NCBI GenBank assembly: GCA_947494445.1
Contig: CANLVD010000011.1
Location: 1-64,000 of the forward strand
Source of the DNA: an uncultured Paracoccaceae bacterium
GTDB lineage: Bacteria > Pseudomonadota > Alphaproteobacteria > Rhodobacterales > Rhodobacteraceae
Direction: 5' to 3'
Length of the DNA stretch: 64,000 nt
Part shown: one piece after another, positions 25,673-32,921 of the stretch
Layout: every line of letters starts with the position of its first letter
Numbering within the stretch: position 1 is the stretch's first letter
Program-made: the position numbers and the translations under genes
Notes under the pieces: model-generated
What the model was told of the DNA's origin: nothing
Database searches by the model: none
Seen by the model: the letters and a program-made list of their open reading frames with translations, nothing else

Positions 25673-26599
25673 TCAGAACTGATAGCGACGCATGCGCGAC
25701 TGAATGCCAAAGAGGTACAGGCACACGCCGATCAGGATGATCGCGAACATGGCCGAGGCAATGGTGGAGCCCATATGCGGATCGCCAAGTTGAAGCTGGA
25801 ACCCGAAGAAGGTCCGGTACATGAACGTGCCCAGAATATCGGTCGAAAAGTCCGGCCCGGCCAGGGCTCCCTGTGCCGCATAGATCAGGTCGAAGGCGTT
25901 GAAATTGGCTACGAATGTCAGGATCGATATGATGCCGATGGACGGCAGGATCAGGGGCAGTTTGATCTTCCAGAATGCAGACAGGCCGGTAATCCCTTCA
26001 ACCTCCGCTGCCTCCAATATCTCATCCGGGATGGACAGAAGGGCCGCATAGATCAGCATCATCGGGATGCCCACGAACTGCCAGACCGACACCAGAGACA
26101 GGGTGGTCAGCGCATAAGCCTCTTTGCCAAGCCAAGGGGCATAAAGTGATTTCAATCCAACCGCGTCCAGCATGCCCGGTGCAATGCCCCAGATCGGCGA
26201 CAGGATCAGTTTCCAGGCAAAGCCCACAATCACGAAGCTCAGGATCGTGGGAATGAAAATGGCAGAGCGATAAAACGCTGCAAACCGCAGTTTTGGATGG
26301 CTCAGGATGGCGGCCAATGCAATCCCGATGGGGTTTTGCACCAGCATGTGAATGACGAAAAACCAGAAATTGTTGGCCAGCGCATTCCAGAACTGATCGG
26401 ACCAGACGGTTTGCCCAAAAAGCGTTTTGAAGTTTTGCAGGCCAACATAGACCCGCTCCTGATCCACTTCCGTGAACAGCGACAGACGCAGCGTGTTGAA
26501 CAGAGGATAGATCATCACGGCGGAGTAGACCAGCACGGCAGGGGCCAGAAACACCACGATGTGCCATCTGAACTTTGGTTTGTTGAGGTCATCAGCCAT
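25673..26599 (-). CDS. ABC transporter permease (MalF type), amino-sugar operon
   Basis: A 308-residue permease, six helices, starting MADDLNKPKFRWHIVVFLAP with the first helix at about residues 12-35. NTLRLSLFTEVDQERVYVGL is the standard loop after helix 1, and the EAA motif is ILEAAEVEGITGLSAFWKI. An AGGAG site lies six bases before the ATG at 26599; an upstream in-frame ATG at 26692 would extend into the hairpin region and lacks family similarity. It pairs with the permease at 24823-25662. Confidence 0.9.
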   Translation of the reverse strand: MADDLNKPKFRWHIVVFLAPAVLVYSAVMIYPLFNTLRLSLFTEVDQERVYVGLQNFKTLFGQTVWSDQFWNALANNFWFFVIHMLVQNPIGIALAAILSHPKLRFAAFYRSAIFIPTILSFVIVGFAWKLILSPIWGIAPGMLDAVGLKSLYAPWLGKEAYALTTLSLVSVWQFVGIPMMLIYAALLSIPDEILEAAEVEGITGLSAFWKIKLPLILPSIGIISILTFVANFNAFDLIYAAQGALAGPDFSTDILGTFMYRTFFGFQLQLGDPHMGSTIASAMFAIILIGVCLYLFGIQSRMRRYQF

Positions 26600-26674
26600 G
26601 AGAAACTCCTGCCTGTTTCGATGGCGCTGAAACGATGTCCAGCGGCCCGAGATCTGCAAAATGTGAACTTCAGG

Positions 26675-26710
26675 GATCGCGCCGGGTGCCAATTAGCAAC
26701 CGGCGCGATC
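26675..26710 (-). repeat. Strong intercistronic hairpin after the amino-sugar binding-protein gene
   Basis: GATCGCGCCGG (26675-26685) pairs perfectly with CCGGCGCGATC (26700-26710). Inside, a TGC/GCA pair extends the stem past one mismatch to a 6-nt loop. It begins twelve bases after the binding-protein stop, with no T run, so partial attenuation or mRNA protection is more likely than full termination. Confidence 0.65.
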
Positions 26711-26722
26711 TGGGCGGGGGGC

Positions 26723-27976
26723 TTATTGCTGTGGTTCGTACCAGCTGGCAAGGCCGTCCTGCAGACGTGCACCAGCATCTTCCGGGCTTTCCTCGCCCTT
26801 GATCACGGCCACGGAGGCGTTCCATGTCTCGTTCTCAAGGTTTGGTGTGCCGCGCGACAGAACCTGATAGGTCGAGCGGATCGTGCTTTCACACTCGCCA
26901 CGCCAGGAAATGAACTCCTGCGCAAGCGGATCTTCCAGCGTAACCGGAGCGTCCGAGAGCGGGAAGAAGCCCGGCAGCGAATTGGCAAAGATCGTCGCAA
27001 ATTCAGACGAGCCAACCCAGTTGAGGAAGACGGTTGCCGCCTCTGGGTTTGGTGTTGCCGCATTCATACCAATGCCGATGTCGGTGTGATCCGAAATATA
27101 ACAGGTGTCGCCAGCGTTTTGCACGGGCGGATAGAATGCACCCATCTCAAAATCGGCCAGACCGTTAAAGCCCGAGATCTCCCAAGACCCTGTCGGATAG
27201 ATCGCAGCGCGGCCGAGGGTGAAGATATTCTGACTGTCGGGGTAGGTCTGTGCCTCATAGCCATCGCCCAGATAGTCGCCCCATTTTGCCAGTTGGCGGT
27301 ATGGTGCAACCCAGGCCTCATCCGTCAGCTTCTGATCGCCGGCGAGCAGGGCAAGGCGCCCCTCTTCCCCTTTCCAGTAGTTCGGACCGATGTTGTTGTA
27401 GCCCATCGTGGCCGCTTCCCACTGGTCATTGGTGCCCATCGCCATCGGGATGTAGCTGCCGTCTTCCTTGATCGCCTCAAGGGCAGCAAAGAATTCGGCT
27501 TCGGTCGTTGGCTCGGACAGACCCAACTCGGCGAAAGCGTCTTTGTTGTAGATAAAGCCATGGATCACGGATGCCATGGGCACACAGAACTGAACCGAGG
27601 CGTCATCTGTGCTCCAGCCTGATTTCGCAACCGGCGAGAAGCTGGCCATGCCTTCGATACCGCTAATGTCAGCCAGATGTCCGGCCTCAAACAGGGCAAG
27701 GGACGCGTCGAACGGACGGCAGGTGATGATGTCACCGGCAGATCCAGCATCCAGTTTGGAGTTCAGCACGGCGTTGTATTCCGCCGGTGCGGAGGGTGTG
27801 AAGTTCAACTTGATACCGGGATGAGCCGCCTCAAATGCCGGAATGATCTTCTCCTGCCAGATGGCCAGATCGTCGTTGCGCCAGCTTTCAATGGTCAGCG
27901 TCACGTCTTGCGCCGAAGCTGCTCCCGCAATTACGGTCGATGCCAGCATGGCGCCGATGAAATTGGATGTCTTCAT
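26723..27976 (-). CDS. ABC transporter substrate-binding protein, amino-sugar operon
   Basis: A 417-residue periplasmic binding protein of family 1. The signal peptide (MKTSNFIGAMLASTVIAG, cleavage after ASA) is followed by QDVTLTIESWRNDDLAIWQ. Family features include HPGIKLNFTPSAPAEYNAVL, IYNKDAFAELGL and YPTGSWEISGFNGL. The ATG at 27976 has a GGGAGA site; the frame extends further upstream but into the murQ-like gene. It lies 14 bp after that gene. Given the neighbours, GlcNAc, MurNAc or their disaccharide are plausible ligands. Confidence 0.9.
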   Translation of the reverse strand: MKTSNFIGAMLASTVIAGAASAQDVTLTIESWRNDDLAIWQEKIIPAFEAAHPGIKLNFTPSAPAEYNAVLNSKLDAGSAGDIITCRPFDASLALFEAGHLADISGIEGMASFSPVAKSGWSTDDASVQFCVPMASVIHGFIYNKDAFAELGLSEPTTEAEFFAALEAIKEDGSYIPMAMGTNDQWEAATMGYNNIGPNYWKGEEGRLALLAGDQKLTDEAWVAPYRQLAKWGDYLGDGYEAQTYPDSQNIFTLGRAAIYPTGSWEISGFNGLADFEMGAFYPPVQNAGDTCYISDHTDIGIGMNAATPNPEAATVFLNWVGSSEFATIFANSLPGFFPLSDAPVTLEDPLAQEFISWRGECESTIRSTYQVLSRGTPNLENETWNASVAVIKGEESPEDAGARLQDGLASWYEPQQ

Positions 27977-27990
27977 GGTCTTCTCCCTAT

Positions 27991-28893
27991 CTAGACAACT
28001 AAGTCTTGGTTTGATGTCAGTGATTTTAAACAAGGCCCGAGATGGCCTTCATATCGTGCAAGCAATTTTTCAGCGCCGTTCAGATCGCAACCGGCAGCAA
28101 CGAGAATTGCTGACTTGGTATGGCCCCGCGTCAGCGCGAGAGCATTTTTCGCTTCTTCAAGCGGGACTTCCGCGATGGTCGATACCACCCGCGCGGACCG
28201 GGCGATCAGCTTGGCGTTGTCGGCCACGAGATTGACCATCATGCCACGATAGACATGTCCCAACTCGACGCCCATCAACGTGGACATCACATTCAGCGCT
28301 GCCTTCTGGGCGGTCCCTGCCCCCAATCGCGTCGAGCCCGCCAGGGCCTCCGGCGGTGTTTCCAGACAGATTGCAACATCGGCATCTTCAAGCAGGGGCG
28401 TGCCCGGGTTGTTGGCAATACCGATGACCTTGGCACCCTTGCGCCCTGCCCTTGTTGCAATGTCCAAAGCGTAAGGTGTTGTGCCGCTCGCAGTCAGAAC
28501 AACAATAGCATCTTTTTCCGAGATGAGATCCTCAACAGCCCGCCCCACCTCAGTGTCATCTTCGGTACCACCGGGCATATATCCGTCAATTGGCACGCCG
28601 CCTGCCATGTGAATTCTTACTGAGGCTGCTGGAATACCGAACGTGCCGGGCAGTTCGCACGCATCGGCCAGAGCCATCAGGCCCGAACTTCCTGCCGCTG
28701 CATAATGAATCGTCCCGCCCTGCCGGATCGCGGCCGAGACAGCTTTTGCCGCCTGCGCAATCTCGGGCACTGCATGTCGAACCGCGTCTACGGCCGCCTG
28801 CTGACCATCAAGGATGGCATGTGCCGCACCAATCGCCGGCAGCGCATCAATGGCCTCGCCCTCTGACTGTGTTTCGGTGGTCGGCAGTGACAT
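27991..28893 (-). CDS. murQ: N-acetylmuramic acid 6-phosphate etherase (MurQ-like)
   Basis: A 300-residue SIS-domain protein of the MurQ family, which cleaves the lactyl ether of MurNAc-6-phosphate to give GlcNAc-6-phosphate and D-lactate. Family motifs are present: AAGSSGLMALADACELPGTFG (catalytic Glu in ACELP), PGGTEDDTEVG (second acidic site), VVLTASGTTPYALD and GSTRLGAGTAQKAALNVMST, then GHVYRGMMVNLV. The SSGLMAL segment departs from the common TSGRLGVLD, so a related substrate is possible. It leads the minus-strand operon and faces the kinase/nag operon, whose enzymes would consume its product. Confidence 0.82.
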   Translation of the reverse strand: MSLPTTETQSEGEAIDALPAIGAAHAILDGQQAAVDAVRHAVPEIAQAAKAVSAAIRQGGTIHYAAAGSSGLMALADACELPGTFGIPAASVRIHMAGGVPIDGYMPGGTEDDTEVGRAVEDLISEKDAIVVLTASGTTPYALDIATRAGRKGAKVIGIANNPGTPLLEDADVAICLETPPEALAGSTRLGAGTAQKAALNVMSTLMGVELGHVYRGMMVNLVADNAKLIARSARVVSTIAEVPLEEAKNALALTRGHTKSAILVAAGCDLNGAEKLLARYEGHLGPCLKSLTSNQDLVV

Positions 28894-28916
28894 ACGAATC
28901 CCCTTTCTCCATATCT

Positions 28917-29036
28917 AATACCTTTTAAATACCTTTTGTCTACCACTTTTTATTAATACCTGTTTTTGCAGGCCACTATCGAGAAAATCGCGAAATAGGT
29001 CTTTATTTTTCGAAATAGGTATTATAAAGGTATTAT
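28917..29036. promoter_or_regulatory. Divergent control region with repeated AATACCT elements
   Basis: The 143-bp gap between the divergent murQ-like and kinase genes is AT-rich and full of one motif. AATACCTTTT occurs at 28917 and 28928 (11-bp period) and AATACCTG at 28955. In the opposite orientation, CGAAATAGGT occurs at 28991 and 29011 (20-bp period), and AGGTATTAT at 29017 and 29028 (11-bp period), the last copy running up to the ATG at 29037. Mirror-placed arrays suggest cooperative binding by the GntR/HutC regulator encoded at 29930-30688. Confidence 0.6.
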
Positions 29037-29933
29037 ATGAGTGATTCAGAGCATACCTTGCTGATTGGCGTGGACGGTGGTGGCACGGGATGTCGTGCCA
29101 CCGTTGGAACTGCGGCCAATGGGATCCTCGCGACTGCGGATGGCGGCAGAGCAAACACCTCGTCCGACTTCGACCTTGCCATTAATAATATTGTACAGAC
29201 CGTTAAAACGGCTTTGCAAAAAGCAGGTCTTCAGGAGGCTTCTCTGAACAACGCCGTTGTGCATTGCGGCCTTGCGGGTGTCATGACGACACAGGATAGC
29301 ACCCGCGTTTCAGCTGCTCTTCCTTTTTGCACATGCATCGCGACCGATGATCGCCCGACAGCCGTTCGTGGCGCTCTGGGCGATCAGGATGGATACTTGC
29401 TGTCAATCGGCACTGGCGCGATTGCCGCCCGTCAGCTGAATGGAGACTTCAGGTCAGTCGGCGGCTGGGGTTTTTACGTGGCCGATCAAGCATCAGGTGC
29501 ATGGTTGGGCCGAGCGGCACTTGAGCGTGTGTTGCTGTGTCATGATGGGTTGGCCGAGCACAGCGATCTGACCCGGGCTATTTTTGCCAGGTTCGACAAT
29601 GACCCCAATGCCATTTCGTCTTTCAGCATAACGGCCAAGCCGGGTGACTATGGGGCTTTCTCGCCCGAAATTGTTGCTGGCGCTAAGTCTGGCGACCCAT
29701 GGGGTCAGTCCATCATGCGCGAAGGCGCGGACCACCTTCAACGCTGTCTGGCAGCGCTCGGCTTCAAGGCCGGTCAGGTCTTGTGTCTGACAGGTGGTGT
29801 TGGCCCCCACTACGCCGATTATTTACCCTCTGCTACATTGTCAGGTCTAGCCCCAAGCCGTGGAAGCGCCCTTGATGGTGCATTTCAACTTGCCAAGGAC
29901 ATGGCTGAAAGACGCGTGGAGATCCGAACATGA
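29037..29933 (+). CDS. BadF/BadG-type sugar kinase (GlcNAc/MurNAc kinase)
   Basis: A 298-residue ASKHA-fold kinase. The phosphate-1 motif is LLIGVDGGGTGCRATVG, then CGLAGVMTTQD, TDDRPTAVRGAL, LSIGTGAIAARQ (phosphate-2) and CLTGGVGPHYADYLP (adenosine region). This matches N-acetylglucosamine kinases of the BadF/BadG/BcrA family; relatives (MurK) also phosphorylate MurNAc at O-6. It would convert the imported amino sugar to the 6-phosphate for the etherase, NagA and deaminase encoded around it. The last four bases overlap the regulator start. Confidence 0.87.
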   Translation: MSDSEHTLLIGVDGGGTGCRATVGTAANGILATADGGRANTSSDFDLAINNIVQTVKTALQKAGLQEASLNNAVVHCGLAGVMTTQDSTRVSAALPFCTCIATDDRPTAVRGALGDQDGYLLSIGTGAIAARQLNGDFRSVGGWGFYVADQASGAWLGRAALERVLLCHDGLAEHSDLTRAIFARFDNDPNAISSFSITAKPGDYGAFSPEIVAGAKSGDPWGQSIMREGADHLQRCLAALGFKAGQVLCLTGGVGPHYADYLPSATLSGLAPSRGSALDGAFQLAKDMAERRVEIRT

Positions 29934-30688
29934 ATGTCGCGGAATTTCTGGCACCGGACAAATGGTTGCAACCCGATGGTGGCCCTCGCTATGTGCAACT
30001 TCGCAAACGGCTCAGCGAGGGTGTTGATCAGGGCCTCATGAAGGTGGGAAGCCCCCTGCCACCCGAACGCGAAATCGCATCCATCACGGAACTTTCCCGG
30101 GTCACTGTGCGCAAGGCCATTCAGGCACTCGCCGAAGATGGCATCATCATTCAAAAGCAGGGCTCCGGCTCGTTTGTGGCCTCCGACGCGCCGCAGATCG
30201 AACAATCCCTGTCACGTCTGACATCATTCAGCGAGGACATGTCCCGCCGGGGCATGGCATCTGCAAGCGTGTGGCTCGTGCGGGGCATCTTCATGCCCTC
30301 CCCCGATGAGGTTCTGGCCCTTGCCCTGACACCAGATGCATCGGTGTCCCGGATTGCGCGGCTCAGAACCGCCGACAACAAACCCATGGCGATCGAACGC
30401 GCGTCGCTGTCAACAGAGATGCTGCCAAATCCTCTGCTGGTCGAGACATCGCTCTACGAAGTCCTTGAACAAACGGGGTTGCGACCGGTGCGCGCCTTGC
30501 AGAAAATTTCTGCCATCAATCTGGAAGAAGAAAATGCAAGCCTGCTTGAAGTTGCCCCTGGCATGGCGGGCTTGCGGATCGAACGCACCTCGTATCTCGC
30601 TGACGGTCGCGTCGTAGAATTCACCCAATCCATCTATCGCGGAGACGCCTACAACTTTGTAGCCGAACTTCGCCTTGCCAAAGAGTAG
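29930..30688 (+). CDS. GntR-family regulator, HutC subfamily (NagR/NagQ-like)
   Basis: A 252-residue repressor. The N-terminal winged helix runs over about residues 15-85 (YVQLRKRLSEGV, LPPEREIASITELSRVTVRK, IIQKQGSGSFVA), and the C-terminal UTRA effector domain contains SVSRIARLRTADNKPMAIER and RIERTSYLADGRVVEFTQS. HutC regulators of amino-sugar genes usually sense GlcNAc-6-phosphate or GlcN-6-phosphate. It is translated with the kinase (ATGA overlap) and probably acts on the AATACCT repeats between the two divergent operons, including its own promoter. Confidence 0.9.
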   Translation: MNVAEFLAPDKWLQPDGGPRYVQLRKRLSEGVDQGLMKVGSPLPPEREIASITELSRVTVRKAIQALAEDGIIIQKQGSGSFVASDAPQIEQSLSRLTSFSEDMSRRGMASASVWLVRGIFMPSPDEVLALALTPDASVSRIARLRTADNKPMAIERASLSTEMLPNPLLVETSLYEVLEQTGLRPVRALQKISAINLEEENASLLEVAPGMAGLRIERTSYLADGRVVEFTQSIYRGDAYNFVAELRLAKE

Positions 30689-30697
30689 ACAAACACC

Positions 30698-31729
30698 ATG
30701 ACCTCCACCCAGACACAAATGCGGCGGGAAATACTGGAAATTCCAGTGGCCGCAGAGCGGCTTTTGAAAGACGGACGCGACAGCATTCGCTTCGCAGCAG
30801 AGGCTGTTCGCACGCGTGATCCGAAGTTTCTTGTCAGCGTGGCGCGTGGTTCATCCGATCACGTGGCCACCTATCTGAAATACGCCTCCGAGCTTCTGAT
30901 GGCCAGGCCCATGGCATCCATCGGGCCGTCAATTGCCTCGATCTACAACCGGCAACTGAAGCTGGATGGCAGCGTCTGTCTGTCTGTTTCCCAATCCGGG
31001 AAAAGCCCTGACATCGTCGAAATGGCGCGTATGGCGCGGGCTGGCGGGGCCTTGTCCATTGCGATGACCAACAATCCCGACAGCCCGCTGGCGCGCGTTG
31101 CCGATCACACTCTGAACCTTCATGCAGGTCCGGAATTGAGCGTGGCTGCCACAAAGACCTTCGTGAATTCTGCCATTGCAGGGGTCTGGATGCTCGCCGA
31201 ATGGGCCGAGGATGACACGCTGCTGAAATCCATAGAAAACCTGCCCACTGACCTTGAACAAGCGGTGCAGAGAAACTGGCCAGAAGCCCGTGCCGCACTG
31301 GGAGGCCGCAACTCGATTTTCTGTCTCGGGCGCGGACCATCCTATGCCATCTCGAACGAGGCCGCTTTGAAATTCAAGGAAACCTGCCAGATCCATGCGG
31401 AATCCTACTCCTCAGCCGAAGTTCTGCATGGTCCGGTATCCATCGTTGACGGCGGGTTTCCGGTCATCGGTCTGGCCGCTCAGGATGAGGCCGAGCCGGC
31501 ACTGACAAAGGTTGCTGATGATCTCGCAGCCAAGGGTGCCAAGGTTTTCGTGACAAGCAACAAGGTGGCCCAAGCGACCGAGCTGGCCTCAGTTCGAACC
31601 GGTCATGCCCTGACCGATCCGATCACCCTGATTGCCAGCTTTTATGCCATGGTCGAACAGGTGGCAGCTTCGCGCGGCATCAATCCGGACGCCCCGCGTC
31701 ACCTCAAGAAAGTGACCGAAACGGTATGA
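30698..31729 (+). CDS. SIS-domain glucosamine-6-phosphate deaminase (NagB-II type)
   Basis: A 343-residue double-SIS protein like the isomerase half of GlmS but without the glutaminase domain. SIS1 holds VARGSSDHVATYLKYASELL and VSQSGKSPDIVEM; SIS2 holds CLGRGPSYAISNEAALKFKE and HGPVSIVDGG. This is the NagB-II form found in proteobacteria that lack the classical NagB; it converts GlcN-6-phosphate to fructose-6-phosphate and ammonia. The lack of a glutamine amidotransferase domain and the overlap with nagA (four bases) support a catabolic role. A FrlB-like fructosamine deglycase is a less likely alternative. Confidence 0.88.
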   Translation: MTSTQTQMRREILEIPVAAERLLKDGRDSIRFAAEAVRTRDPKFLVSVARGSSDHVATYLKYASELLMARPMASIGPSIASIYNRQLKLDGSVCLSVSQSGKSPDIVEMARMARAGGALSIAMTNNPDSPLARVADHTLNLHAGPELSVAATKTFVNSAIAGVWMLAEWAEDDTLLKSIENLPTDLEQAVQRNWPEARAALGGRNSIFCLGRGPSYAISNEAALKFKETCQIHAESYSSAEVLHGPVSIVDGGFPVIGLAAQDEAEPALTKVADDLAAKGAKVFVTSNKVAQATELASVRTGHALTDPITLIASFYAMVEQVAASRGINPDAPRHLKKVTETV

Positions 31730-32910
31730 GCGGCATCGAAAAAGCCATTGTCGGGGCACAGATCCACGACGGGCACAAACTGCATCGCGATCATGCGCTG
31801 GTTGTCCACAAGAACGGACGACTTGGCGTCGTGCCAGTGGCCCACTTACCCCCGGATTGCCCACAAGAGCCTATTGATGGCGGTCTGATCACCCCTGGCT
31901 TCGTGGATTTGCAGGTTAATGGCGGTGGCGGGGTCATGTTCAATGACGATCAGTCTATCGATGCGCTCCGTTCGATTGCACTGGCTAATGCGTCCATCGG
32001 CACCGGGGCCTTGCTACCGACCCTGATCACAGACACAGCAGACCGCACGAGAACAGCAATCCAGGCAGTTGAACAGGCCATCGCTGCCAAGGTGAAAGGC
32101 ATCATTGGCATCCATCTGGAAGGCCCGCATCTGTCGGTTGCCCGCAAAGGTGCCCATGATCCGCAGTTGATCCGCCCCATGTCTGGTGAGGATTTGGAGG
32201 TGGCACTGGATGCCGCTGAAAGGTTGCCGCATGTGATGATGACCGTTGCTCCCGAAAACACGACGCTTGCGCAGATTAAAAGACTGTCGGACGCCGGTGT
32301 GATCGTCTCGCTTGGCCACACCAATGCAGATTTTGAGACCTGTCTGGCAGCCTTCGATGCAGGCGCGCGCTGCGTAACTCACCTGTTCAACGCCATGAGT
32401 CAGTTTGGCAGCCGTGAACCAGGTCTGGTAGGCGCAGCCCTGCACCGCGACGACGTCTATGCCGGGCTGATCGCGGACGGCATTCACGTGCACCCGGCCA
32501 CCATCGAGATTGCCTTGTCAGCCAGAACCAATAATGACCGGATTTTTCTGGTGACCGATGCCATGGCAAGCGCAGGCTCGGACATCGAAAGCTTCAAGCT
32601 CAACGGTCGCCGGATCCAGCGCAAGGACAAGCATCTGACACTTGAAGACGGAACTTTGGCCGGCGCGGATCTTGAAATGGTTCAGGCGCTTTCGGTCATG
32701 GTCTCACAAGCAGGCGATGATCTGACCAAAGCCGTGGCCCGGGCAACATCTGTTCCGGCATCCATTTTGGACAATCCGGGCGGCATTGGTCGCCTTGAAC
32801 ACGTATCCGATACGGTACTGCACATCAGCAACAACCTGTCGGAGGTAAAATCACTCTCGTTGAATGCGGCTACCGCCCCTGCATCTCTGACATCCGCAGG
32901 CTCTGGCTAG
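31726..32910 (+). CDS. nagA: N-acetylglucosamine-6-phosphate deacetylase
   Basis: A 394-residue amidohydrolase-fold enzyme that removes acetate from GlcNAc-6-phosphate. Recognisable motifs are GFVDLQVNGGGGVMFND, GIHLEGPHLS (metal-binding Glu), SLGHTNADFE (metal His), CVTHLFNAMS (metal His), GLIADGIHVHP (substrate His) and the catalytic aspartate in LVTDAMASAGSD. Length and order match NagA. It is the last gene of the kinase-regulator-deaminase-nagA operon and stops 11 bp before the convergent MscS-like gene. Confidence 0.95.
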   Translation: MSGIEKAIVGAQIHDGHKLHRDHALVVHKNGRLGVVPVAHLPPDCPQEPIDGGLITPGFVDLQVNGGGGVMFNDDQSIDALRSIALANASIGTGALLPTLITDTADRTRTAIQAVEQAIAAKVKGIIGIHLEGPHLSVARKGAHDPQLIRPMSGEDLEVALDAAERLPHVMMTVAPENTTLAQIKRLSDAGVIVSLGHTNADFETCLAAFDAGARCVTHLFNAMSQFGSREPGLVGAALHRDDVYAGLIADGIHVHPATIEIALSARTNNDRIFLVTDAMASAGSDIESFKLNGRRIQRKDKHLTLEDGTLAGADLEMVQALSVMVSQAGDDLTKAVARATSVPASILDNPGGIGRLEHVSDTVLHISNNLSEVKSLSLNAATAPASLTSAGSG

Positions 32911-32921
32911 ATCACCATCCC

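Noticed and set aside
26297-27622. 441-codon plus-strand frame opposite the amino-sugar permease and binding-protein genes
   Set aside because: Covers two genes and their hairpin on the other strand, with no recognisable motif.
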